From: Hemicentrotus pulcherrimus
Lineage: Eukaryota; Echinodermata; Echinoidea; Camarodonta; Strongylocentrotidae
DNA: 28,428 nt
Assembly (NCBI GenBank): GCA_003118195.1
Contig: BEXV01000232.1
Span: 244,735 to 273,162, forward strand
Direction of reading: 5' to 3'
The number at the start of each line of letters is the position of its first letter. Positions within the stretch are counted from its first letter, which is position 1. The position numbers were made by a program, and so were the translations under genes. Shown one piece after another: positions 1 to 12,160 of the stretch. A model generated the notes under the pieces. That model was given only the letters and a program-made list of their open reading frames with translations, did no database searches and was not told the origin of the DNA.

Positions 1-732
1 AAGGTCTCCAAGAAAATAAAGAGGGAGGAAAAATGCAACAACTTTTCGGAGAGGATGTTTAATAGAGATGGTGATGATGAACGTAGTCTGGTAAAATTTG
101 AATGAGAATAATGATCAGTTACTTGTTACTTGTACATGGTTCATAAATGGAAAAAACAAAAACATAAATCTAATCATTTTGTAATGTGTCTCAAAAACTT
201 TACGATGTAATTCTTGTTGCCTAAGTGCCCTCATAATTTACTAGATATATAGATGCGAGCTATGAAAACATTATCTAATGCAAAATAAGCCCAAATTTGT
301 GTGGAATGCATTTCATATAAAGACACAATCTTTAAATAGGGCCAGCTTGTAATACGAAAATTGGTCAATGGAAACAAAGTAATATGTTAGAAAAGAAAAC
401 GTAAATTAGCACAACAGATGATGAAGAAAATAAGCGAAGGAAAATGGAGGTGAAAAATAAATTTGTTAATAAAGGAAAGAAAAGATATAAATCATATTAG
501 TAGATTTCTGAAGAAGAAGAAGGGGCAAATGAAGTAAAACTGTGCGATGAGAAATGTTAAGCTAATCTTATTGGAACTTAACTTACACAGTGATCGAAAA
601 GCTAATACGTTTTTCTTCTGAGAGAAAAAAATCCTACATTACACATTGAAATGAGAGGAAGAGAAAGGGACGAACTTCTAAGTAAACAACAGCTTCTCAC
701 AACGACAGCACATCCAATCACATTCACGTCCA
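1..732. other. AT-rich non-genic stretch
   Basis: No open reading frame with family resemblance, no convincing splice-flanked exon and no clear repeat is visible here. It is AT-rich flanking DNA. Confidence 0.5.
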
Positions 733-881
733 GGACCCTGTTTCACAAAACTTGTAATCAATAGCAAGATATTATAATTGTTATAAGCTACTAAAATTCT
801 TGCATTTGATTGGCTATGAGTACATTTTGTCATAGATGTGTGTCATTCGTCATTGATAACAAGTTTTATGAAAGAGGGACC
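733..881. mobile_element. Short foldback (MITE-like) element
   Basis: The stretch begins GGACCCTGTTTCACAAAACT and ends with an imperfect reverse complement of the same sequence (...AAGTTTTATGAAAGAGGGACC). Terminal arms of roughly 32 bases close a 149-base unit without coding capacity. This layout is typical of non-autonomous DNA-transposon derivatives. I cannot define a target-site duplication, so the superfamily is open. Confidence 0.6.
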
Positions 882-1902
882 ATAGCTCTTTCTAAACAAG
901 GCGAACTGATCTTTCATCCGGTCGAGTGAACATGATTCGCCTTTGCTCGAGAAACTGACCAATGAATAAGCGGTCAGCGGCTGCTTATCCACCACTCCCC
1001 TCACCCCTTTCTCTCTTTCACATATTGTACATGGAAGCAACTGTCCCCTCATGTTTGACCGATCGGCCGGAGAAACAGATGCCCAATATCGACCACTACC
1101 CATCCACTAAGCCGAACGGCCTCACATCATTTTTGAGGCACATCGGCATTGAGAGGACATCTCCTCTTTTTCCTTCGTCAACAACAAAATTGCGAAGTTA
1201 TTTTCTTAAATTTAAAAAAGAAATACCATTAATGCTTCAAATGCTTCAAGTTCAACTTTCTAAACCATGAGATTGTATATTCACACTGAAAAATGATTTT
1301 TCATCAGCGAACTTTGATTTCTAGCATTAACATCATCCTTTGCCAGAATAAGTGCGGTTATTATATTCCTTATTACCGTTTCTTTGTTTGAAAAAAGTGA
1401 AATATTTCAACACTTTTTAGCCCTCAATCGTCGACCGGTATTTTGAAAGAATTCATCATCCGATTGTCCGTATCTCATTTTCGTCAACGTGTACGACATT
1501 TCACCTTTAATTCGACAGAACATGAACCATCGCTAAGAAGGTGAAAAAGTGAGTGAAGATTTGTTTTGTTTTGTTTTTGTTTTTTAAATGTCCTATTGAA
1601 GCAGCCATTTGTTATTTTATTTAATATGAGTAAATTGAAATTTGCTGTAAGATATTTAACGTTTATCATTTTATAAAAACCATTATCACTTTTGTCTATT
1701 ATGTACATCAGGAATACGTTCATAAGAAATGACTGATGAAACTCTAATTTCCATAACTTCTCATCTGCATTCGTGCGCATTATTATTCATTGTAATCAAA
1801 CTAGTTCAAAATATGTCATTATTGTGCGTAGATTTTGTTTTTTCAATCGTTTTTTCCAATATTTGTAATTAGAAATACAACAGGTACAATGAAACGTTCA
1901 CT
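882..1902. other. Non-genic stretch
   Basis: The few open frames of about 100 codons have no recognisable domain and overlap each other on both strands. No exon can be supported. Confidence 0.4.
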
Positions 1903-1924
1903 TATAGTGATAGTGATAGTGATG
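1903..1924. repeat. (ATAGTG)n hexanucleotide microsatellite
   Basis: Three to four head-to-tail copies of ATAGTG with no flanking gene. Confidence 0.8.
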
Positions 1925-2310
1925 GTTATTTTACCTGACAGCTGAGAAAGCAATAAATGCTTGTTAGGAAGCAACCAGAAGACCGACGGCTTAAGGTCCT
2001 CTCCCAGCCAAAATCTACCTTTGTTTTTGAAAAAAAATCCGTTTTGTTCTATTTGGAAAATTTGCTTTGAAAACACTATTTTACATACAAAGACTTTCAA
2101 AGAACGCAGGAGTGTAATCCTATCTGAGCGATAGACCTTCAAGAAAAGGAAGCCCCATCTTCTAGACCGTGGCCACCACCTGCTTGAGGGTTAGAGGGCT
2201 GGAGGAGGGCAACGGAGATTGTTCTCTTCGTTGTTTGTTGATGAGATCTTTGGATGGGCACAGCATGCGACTGATAGCGGAGCTTTTGTTGTACAAATTG
2301 CCTCCGTCGT

Positions 2311-3013
2311 AGTCAGGTTATTTTGAAAGGTCTTTAGGTATTCATTCATGACAAGAAAGTTATCTATCAGAATTTCAGCTGGCTGAAGTCTTCTCCTATT
2401 TGCTCGGATGAGGTCCTGTTGAGAGGCATTTTAGCACTCATTCATCACATTAGATCCTCCATCAGAATTTATGTTGCCTGTTAGAATTCCTCGGTTTCAT
2501 GGTTTAAGTCGGGTTTTCTCGAAAGGTATTGATTCTTTCAAGCTCATTATCACAGTAGTATTAGAAAATCAGTTGGCCGAAGTCTTGTCCAAGTTGCACC
2601 GTTAAGGACATTTTAGAGGCATCTAGACATTCATTCATCATCATAGTGCCTATCAGAAATTCTGGTTGCATGAGTTTCGTCCGAGTTGCTATATAGGCTA
2701 GGTGTAAGACATGTTTCTAGGGGGTCTTTTGTTAATCTTTCAACCTCATATCATAATATCCAGTGGGATTTGGGTGGCTAAAGTGTTGGCCGAACTATTC
2801 CATATTTGGTTTAAGTCGTGATTTCTAAAGAAGTCTTTGTGATTCTTGTAACTTCAAAGCATAGTATCTATTAGGATTCTTTTGGCTGAACTGTCGTCCC
2901 CATTGCTCAATCTAAGCCAGGATATCTAAAGAGTCTTTCGTCATTTTCTCAACTTCATATTAAAAAGTATCTGTCAGAATTTCTGTTGACTGAAATGTAT
3001 AGTCTATATTGCA
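2311..3013. repeat. Old tandem array, about 7 diverged units of ~100 bases
   Basis: Equivalent points recur at about 2311, 2409, 2505, 2602, 2704, 2812 and 2913, so the period is 96-108 bases. Each unit has a TAAGTC/TCAGGT-like start, a TCTAAAG-like stretch, a CATTCATCA or CAACTTCATAT-like block, then TATCAGAATTT or TATCTGTCAGAATTT, GTTGGCTGAA and a GTCC..TTGC block. Units 6 and 7 are the most alike. The array is strongly diverged and therefore old. No coding potential is visible. Confidence 0.65.
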
Positions 3014-6000
3014 ATTTTTTTTTGTTGGATTGTTGTTTTATCTGGAAATCATACACACCGTTCATCAGATTGAAGGCTATTGAAATCTAAAATCTTTAAG
3101 TGGTTCATTCGAAGATACTTAATAATACAAAAAGTTCATACTTGAGATTTAACATTGCTTTGTATGCAATACCCGTCTTCTGATTGACATGTTATTACCA
3201 TTACCATGTCTCTTTCTTCTTTCTGACTTTGGTTCATATCAGGACTTCCTTAGAAAACAAGCCCCTAACATGGCTTTGAATGGGACTACCCTGCCTTTAA
3301 GAGAAAACATGAATACATGATTATATAAATGAATAAACATTGACTTCACTCATTTTATGAAATAATAATTATAAGCGATCTTAAAGACCACCAATGTGTT
3401 AATTTTCAACACTTAAATTTTCACCGGTATCGGCCCTTCCCGTTTTATGCACGTAGAATTTTGTTCAGTATCCATCTGTTATTTCAGTCGTTTGGTTTCC
3501 ACCAGAACTTCAAATGACTTGAGCTGGATTTATTTGAAACTGTCCTGACATACTTGTGTATTTAACCGCCTAACTGTCTGAGATATCATGTGTAAAATAT
3601 AAACATGTATTAATTTAACTATATTGCGTTTATGTCAATCCTATTATTTAAACGTCGAATTTTGTTGAAGGCTATCAAGGCCCAGTATTTCCTTTAAAAA
3701 TTCCATAGTGATTATCAAAAATTATAATCATGCTGTAATAACCGTTTAATATCAAATATCAATTAACGTGAAATAAAAACTCAGAATCCAATACTGTTCT
3801 ATGAATACACACCCAAGATTATCACAAGGTATGGTCCCGCATGGAGGAAGCATAGGTTAACGTCTCTTCCATGAGATATGCATTAAAAGTGTTCGATCAT
3901 TCCAATTTCGGAAATGTTAATTTACTTTCATATCACATTATTTGTCAATAAGTGTCAGGTATAATTGCAAGATTGCAAAAAGAAAAACAATGTGCTTTTT
4001 ATGTTTTCCCCTATCGACATTTATTGTCACAATGACAAAAAATTAATTATTTGTATATATACAACAGTAATTTAAATAGATCCTATACGTCTAAAGCTAT
4101 CGTATGATAACCCCAGAAGATGAAATTTAAACAGTAAAGGTTTTTGTGAAAATTCACCAGCCGTTCTTAAGAAAGTTAATGTTGATATATTCTGTTGTTC
4201 TCATTTATTGGTTTTTGCCAATTCACTCGATATGCTATACATAATTTCTTTCAAATTTTGAGAATGGAATCATTGCTTTATTTTCTTTCCTTTATAAGCA
4301 ACGGCTTTACCGATTTTGGTATGGTATTTTATTCGTATGCTCTTCAGAGATACATATAACTATACCACATTGGCATACGAGAGAGGTTTTTGACATTATC
4401 AGACGCAGCAAGAGTTTAAAAAAATAGAAAGTCTTTTAATTATTGTTTGCGCACTGGTGATAAGCCGCTACCGGTTTAAGATTCTCATTTTCTATTGATA
4501 CACAGGGATCTTGAGATTGTTTACCAAACACTACACCAGTTTCCTCCCTTCCCAACAATCGAATGTTTTGTTCTCTACAGAAGTGTTTTCATATATCCAT
4601 AAGAAAAGCTTTCAATCTCCTTGGAATGTCGATGTTTTGCTTGATGATACGCTACAAACCAGCTTCACTACTCTTTCCAATTTCAACATGTCAATACTCG
4701 AAAATGCAAAACTGATCCGACCCGACAACTTCTTCAAACACTCAGGCCTGCACATCATAAGTCCAAGAGTTGTATTCTGGAGAAGTTTGTCGATGAAGGA
4801 ACTATTGTTGCACTTTGTTTGAACGCCACAAAATCTCGACACTTTTCTTAAGACTGAGTGGCCTTTGCTCAGCCGATCAAACTATTTGATGGGCGCTCAC
4901 GATTGCGTTTGTCCCCGGACCCTCCGCGGTGCCAACCTTTTCTCTTTCGCTACTATTGGATGGGAGTAAACTGTGAAGAAGTGGGCTTAGGTATAAGTCT
5001 GCGATTCACGAAAACAACGTATTCTCTTAAAAGTAAAATAACAGTAGAGATAAAAGAATGGCAATCTCTCAACCTGTCCTTTATTTCGAAAGCTTCTTCA
5101 GATTCTTTTTTAGAAAAGTCAAATTTGCTAATCCTTTGCCTTTGTTTGTTGTTGAAAGGCTTGTACTTTCACTGTGCAACAAAAACACTTTGTAAATACG
5201 GCTCTGCGTTAGTTTAAACAAGAAACTTTTCAAGTAGCTTCTTCTATCAATGTCTGTGCAATCGACGTGATCAAACATATTTTCTAGTATTAGCAACATG
5301 GCGTGAATAATTGTAAAAGGAACAACATCTATCAAGACAAGACCAGACGAGACAATTTAATTCGACATGCTATTTCATTTTACTTGTTAAGTAGGCCTAT
5401 ATACCTACAACGAAGAAAAAATCGGTCAATCCTACTTTCCAAAGCGCGATTAAAGCACAACATAATCCTCAAGAAGAAGACAAAATATTTGACCAATTTG
5501 ATCTATCCATCAGTATCTTTATTTTCACATTTTACATTTCTGTCTTTCCGGGCGCCTAATTCCTAGGAGACAAAGACATTAGAAAAGACTGGTATTATAG
5601 AGCAAGATCACCCGTATATAAAAGATCACAAAAAAATGACAAATTTTATATCCTGGATACTTTTTTATAAAAATATTTGTTGATTTTCCTTTAAAAAAAG
5701 ATCCATCCCAAATATAGTTGCATTCATGCCTGGTTAATATCTGTATGATGTTTTATTTATCTGTTTGTTTGCATTAATTTGATATAATTGTTGAATTTCA
5801 TAATAGTCAAACTTAAGATACATGTATGTTTACACAGTTTCAATGTCGGACAAACATCTGATAAGCCCAATCGCTATTAAAACCAATGTGGAAGATGTGT
5901 TCATACTGCGTAAAACTCCATTTTTGAACTGGTAAATTGATGATAATCAACATAAACCAGACATCACAATGTATGAGCATAATTATTTTGGAATTGTTTA

Positions 6001-6327
6001 CTCTAAATTCGATGTCTTTTCTTCTTCAAACAAAATTTTAAAAAGAAAAAAATTTAATTTGATTAAAATGCTAATATTATGTCATAAGATTTATCACAAC
6101 CGTTCCGTAACATCTAACTATTAATCACAAAGCATTGATCTAATATTTTGTTTGACAACTTAAGTCAGCAAACTTTGTACAAACTTTAGTGTGATAAATA
6201 TATTACCTAAAAATGATGTACGCTATGCCGATAATAATTTTTTTTTTTAAATGTCTATATTCAATTCGCTCAGATTTGTTCTTAATTAGGATTAAGATTA
6301 ATGTATAAACATTTATTATCATTTCAG
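3014..6327. other. Non-coding stretch upstream of the zinc-finger gene
   Basis: The zinc-finger exon at 6328 starts at a splice acceptor, so its transcription start and one or more untranslated exons should lie upstream, possibly here. I cannot place them. The part 4500-5220 has more balanced base composition than its surroundings and open frames of 103 and 119 codons, but the predicted peptides look like chance and show no domain. It could be a regulatory or untranslated region. Confidence 0.35.
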
Positions 6328-6523
6328 GACACTTCTACCACTGACCTGGCGTCCGAGTCAATTCACTCCTCGCAATTCCTCCGCCGTTGTCCTGCGAAGC
6401 AACAAAGCGGTAACGACATCCAGAGCGCCGTAGAAAACTAGCAATTAAATCAGCTGAACTATACACCCAGCTAGCGAGAATTCGTCGCCAAGGTACCGGG
6501 AAGTCCTCCGTTCACTCCCAACC
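6328..6523 (+). other. 5' UTR part of the zinc-finger start exon
   Basis: A T-rich tract ending TTATCATTTCAG precedes position 6328, so the exon begins at an acceptor and at least one untranslated exon lies further upstream. A TGA in frame with the start codon sits at 6455-6457, and no in-frame ATG lies between it and 6524. Confidence 0.65.
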
Positions 6524-6614
6524 ATGCCTCGTGCCTTTCTTATCAAGCACAAGCGAGCTCGAGTAGATAACATTGCAGATGAGTTGCTAGCTCGTCATGA
6601 AATGGGTCATGGGG
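6524..6614 (+). CDS. Zinc-finger gene, start exon with SNAG motif
   Basis: The ATG at 6524 is preceded by an in-frame TGA at 6455. Thirty codons are followed by one extra base (phase 1) and the donor GGG|GTAAGC. The peptide reads [19 protein letters not shown] and so on. Joined to 7630, the split codon gives Asp, and the frame enters the long open frame exactly. Confidence 0.85.
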
Positions 6615-9600
6615 GTAAGCAGTTCATCCAATCGTTTTTATTTTTGTATTTATTTTTTGTTAGTTTGTTGGTGCTGTTTTGTGTCTTTCTTATTTTATGA
6701 CATAATTTCTTCTATTTTCATTTGACTCTCCTCTGATGTATTCCTACATTGTTCTTTTGTGAGAACAGTTACTTCAAAGTAAATCGTTTCTGATTGGTCT
6801 GTATATACATTTTCCATGATTTATCTGATATATTTCAGTTGTTTTCTTTATTCACTCCAGCCAAGCGAGAGAGATAATGTAAAATGATCAGCAAATTGAG
6901 AGATAAATAGGTTTCAAATTTAAAAGCAAAAGGCCTACTATATAAAACGCCCTTTCCCGCTTGTTGAGGAAGTAAACAAAAGCAATACAAACAAATTAAA
7001 ACAACTTTATAATTGTAAAATATATTCGTTTATTTTCTTCATTAAGTTTTTTTCTTTTTTGTGTTGTTGATAATTCGATAATGATTCATATCATCATGTT
7101 GACACGATTGCCTCATACAACAAAGATAAATATTCATGTAATGTTATGCAAAATAAAATTCATTATACATTTGACATCCAACTAGTTCATTCATGATTTA
7201 TCAATAAGTCACGTAAATGACGTGTTGATTGGAGAAGGAGTCAGGGTATCAGCTCTGAACTGGTTGTGAATTATAGTCAGATAATAATGAGCATAATCCA
7301 CAGACCAATTCGAAGTACTAGACTGTTTTGTTTGTCTTTATTCATCATGAATGATACATAACGCCATTCATCATTTTCCACTTATTATTAAATTTACTAT
7401 CAATGTTCTTCAAAGAAATATCAATATCATTACCATAATGATTACCTTTATTATTATCATTATTATCATTATTATTATTATTATACTTTATATATCATAT
7501 AATCATTCATTTTCCATTCATTTTGTTTTCTTTATGTAATTATCAGTTACCCTATATAGGTCGTAAAAAAAACAAAAATTGTAATACAACTAGTTATTTA
7601 GCGCTGTTTTCTAAACGTTATTGTTGCAGATGGGGAGGACATACGAATGAGAGGTTTGGAGCGAGAACTCTCTCCGTCAAGTTTTGGTCAACACATCTGC
7701 ACAAAGGGTCTTTCAAAGCGCGAACTCAATGCTGTTGAGATGGACATGGAAGCACGAAGCGTGATGAATTTTCACCCCGCTTACACACTGGCTCCTGGTA
7801 TGTACCCTCCTCCTCCTCCACTTCTCCGCATGTCCACTGGTTCAGCTTTTGAAAAGGTTCATCCTGGTGCCCCCATGCCAGAAAACCTCGGAATTGGGTT
7901 CGGCCCTCTAGCTGGAAGCGTAGACCCACAGCGGTTGGTCCTTAACCCCTGGCTGGCTGGATACCCCGAGCTCGCGGGCCATAATATCCTCCGCGATCGC
8001 CTCTTGAACCATCCCGCTTCGGCGTACCTCATTGCAGATCCCAAACGCGGATTGTACCAAATGCCACATGGAGCTTTTCTGTCAAAACCTTTAGATGAAC
8101 CTCTGGATCTGAAGGTTCGTGGACCATCTCGAGAAGGACATGAAGATGAGAAGCGGGAATTAACCAGAATGTCTAAGGACTTTCATCCAGAAGACGTCAT
8201 GTCCTTTAAGAAACACACTCTAGGAGGGCCAGTTAGACTACCTGGTGTCGGGTCAGAAGCCGATGACTATTCACGATATCCTCCGATGTCATCAGCTATC
8301 CACCCATCGTCCTACCCGTTCTTCGGTATTCCATATGGTCATCTCTTGGCTCAAAAGTACCCTGGTGGCTTTGGCCTAAGGCCAGTTGAGCGTAATCAAT
8401 ATTTGGGTCAGAGGGGACAACTATCATCAAAGAGGATGGAAATGTCACCACCAATGGCATCCCATACATCACCACAGCCTGATTTGGACCAACCACCAAT
8501 ATGCAGTGTGAAGCCCACCTTTAATGAACAAGACGAAAGCAGTAACTCCCCGTCACCACTCTCTCGTGCATACCACAGTCCGACTATCCTAAATCAGCCA
8601 CGCTACACCCTCTCTCAGGCGAGCATCGATGATGACGACAGTGATAATCAGTCACCCTCACCGGTTGGCGGAAAGCGTCTTACAAGGCAGCCCATCCTGG
8701 GCGTAGAGTACATCCAAAATGGCATCGACAACGAACTTCGGCATGATTTAGACAGCGCCCAGGAAGCAGAACAACAACACCTATTACAAGACCCAGAAGA
8801 ACAGTATCTTCTGGAGGATGAACCAAACCCAATCATGGAGGCGGATACAAAGACTGGATGCCAGACCAACGTGGATGAGAAAATAAACCTTCCAATGATT
8901 CCAAAGTTCAAGGGAGAGACCAAGGGTCGAAGGTCAAACAGTGCCAAGACACCACAACCCCGGAAGTACATGTGTGACGTATGTGGCAAGGGATTCAGCA
9001 GGAGCAATACATTAGTCACACACAAGGTAAAGCAATATATTTTTTGTACAATTTCGAAATTTAGATTGCGTTCTTGATATCATTTATGGATAATATTTCT
9101 ATTTCAAATACTGGAATTCATACAATTTTGTAATACTGGTGATATTTGTTGCAATATAAAAATATATCGCTTGATTCTTCGCTTCTAAGCGCTTTACATT
9201 TTAATTAGTTGTCATTCTTGTACCAGCAAGTCTACGAGGAAGTGAACGAGTCTTTCCTGTTTTGTGTCCGCCATATTGCGCTTTTGGAATTAATCGAAAT
9301 AACAAGATTTGGATAAGCTTTATTGCGTCCCACTGAGAGGGACATTATATTACGCTTTGACGATTTAAGATACTTTGGGTTTTTTCTTTCTCATTTTATA
9401 TTCTTCCTTGCATTCATTGAGTCATTCATGTTTTGATGTTCACAGCGGCAGCTGGACACAAAACTATAATCTACAGACAATGCTGGCTTAACTCGCTGAT
9501 CTCTGTCCGAAATACTTGTTATCACTTTCCCTGGTTCTATCTCATTTCACTTATCTCACACAAAGAAATGAAACACATAACGGTTCCAATATCTTCTTTT

Positions 9601-12125
9601 CAGGAGAAAGGGTTTCTGTTTGCTATATGCCAGGTGGGGGTTGTGTTCAAATTCCACTCTATTTTTGTTCAGCTTTATCTGACCCAAGTGGCACAAAAGA
9701 GTGGCAGCTTGGGATTATTACGTAAGAATGAAACGCCGGGTGAATAGGGTCTCTGCTTATCCCCCCTAACCCCTGCATCCACGCGCCAAATATTGATCCG
9801 ACTGGGTGATGATGCCGGAGAATAAAAGAGGGGCACGCGAACGAACTAAAATGATGTTCAATGTCCCTCAGGATATCATGCACAAAGGATTTTTTCTATT
9901 GTGGAAGGTTTCTTCAATGTTTATTCTGTCACGTTGTGGCTTCCCAGTATACAATAGTTTCATACATTGTGTAATTTCGCTCATTAGACAAGACAGTGTC
10001 ATTCAACTCGAAATAGTTAATATGGGTATATCAATAATACTGAGCAAAGATGGAAGCATGTAGACTTTTGAGAATCAGGGAATCCTGATTCAGGGAGAAC
10101 GGAACCTTGCAAAGACCTAATTGAAGAAAAATGTCTTTATGAAAAATGAAGCGAATGTTCTGATTTTGGTGGCTTGGGATGGGAAGGATGGAATCTCCAA
10201 TTTAGCCTCAACGCTGACATTTTGTAAAGGGTTTATTATTGAGTAACACAAATATCCCAGGTCAATCAGTTCTGTTTTTCATAGCCAGAACATGTCAATC
10301 CAATTTAAAGTTAACCATACCAACTCAACATATAACATATTCCGACAAGAAAGATTCCAAGAACCAAATCTACTTCTCATAAATGGCAAAAGAAAAAGAA
10401 AACAATACATGCAACTTTACTGAAGCGAGAGCTGATTTAATGAATATTACGCTTGTAATAAACTATTTTATTGAGGAAATCTATGCAATATCAGGCCTAT
10501 TAGTAAGCTGCTGATATATAGAAGAAGAAAATCACCACAATTATCCTTGCCATATTACGTCGGTCATTCACTAGCTGATAAGCCCTGGGGTTACGGCGCA
10601 AAATGAACCGGAGGCTTCGGATCGTATCGATTTCTTACCAAGACCTATAGAGCAATAGCGCAATTAAAAAGACACTGTCGTATTATCATCCTCACTTCCA
10701 AACACCAGCGATTGTCTTTTTGGTCTTTCATATTTCCAAAGGATGATGTTTCTAGGGGATTCACAACTATTGGCTGTAGTAAGAAGAGTTTAATTAAAAG
10801 GATACAGAGACCCTTTTTTCTTCTTGGAATGAAACGTTACGTAACATTCCGTTTACCAATTTAAAATACTGATAACATACACATGAATGGCTGAATGAAG
10901 GAGGGGAGGTGTGTGTTGTGTTACTGTGTATTTTCACAAGCCAGTGTCTTTCGTTCATTCTTTTCAATCGTTAATTATATACCATTTTAAAAATAATACC
11001 TAAAGTAGGTGAATATACTTGTAGTGCACTTGTATATTTCTTAAGGAGGAAAAGTGTCAAAATAAAATAGATTTAAAATGAAATACCGATGTCCATCTTC
11101 TAAACAATTAAATCTCGTTTGAAATATTTAAAAAATGCTTGTTTTTTAATGTTTGTTTCCTTGATTTTTTTTTTTGCTTCATATTCATTGTTTGACTTAT
11201 GTTCTTTTAAACTGAAAATATTCATATACATGTACCATGTACATGAAATGTCCTAATGAAATACATAAAGATTGATAATTCAAAGAAATTTCACATGATT
11301 ATAAGCTATTTCATTATAATCATGATAAAATTTGGTGAATATTAGATTTGAAAAAAGAAACAGTATATGATAGGCATTTCTGTTGCTTATCAAGAATTTT
11401 AAAAGTCTAAACCAATGTAAATGGAGAGAGTGTGGTGACATGTTACTTTGCTTTGCAAGATATTCGATATGCGAAAACTCATCAAAAGGATGATGCAAAG
11501 TAGGATAACTATTATCTGTATCTACTTTCTTCTTTAAATCATGTAGCGTATCCATACGGGAGACAAGCCATTTTCCTGTGAGCTGTGCGGCAGAGCATTC
11601 CGTCAGCCCGGTAACCTTACCCGCCATCGACTTACTCACACCACTGTCAAGCCCTACGTATGTTCGCAATGTGGAAAGGTAAAATATAGAAAATGCAATT
11701 AATTACTTCAAAGCAGTATGTATATTCATATCTTTATAACTCTTGTCAACCATGGGCGCAAATTATAGGGAAGGGGGGTTGGGGAACACAATATCAAATC
11801 GGTGTCCAATGGTTTGGTTGTTTTTTCATTGTCTAAACATAATGATCATTTTTTTTTTGTGGTATATAATCATATTTGATTTCATTGTGAAATGGTGATT
11901 TGATTTTCCATGTAGGCCTGGGTGTAAGGCAATTACCATTTAATATTTTGTTTTCTTTCTTTGTTAATTGCTTCGAAATGGTTTCAATTTTGAAATGATT
12001 TGTCAACGATACATGTAAAGTGTCTTTTGAAAGGTATAATTATTCAATTTATTAATATTATGATATGACTATATATGTATTGATTTTTTTGCAGAAAAAT
12101 GCAGAAATGAAATTCCCCCCCCCCC

Positions 12126-12160
<35 letters not shown>

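Noticed and set aside
4511..5217. Open frames of 103 and 119 codons as genes
   Set aside because: No domain, no matching splice partners and competing open frames on the other strand. Composition alone is not enough.
9433..9883. Several overlapping open frames in intron 2
   Set aside because: All three overlap, none has a domain, and the region sits in the intron of a well-supported gene.
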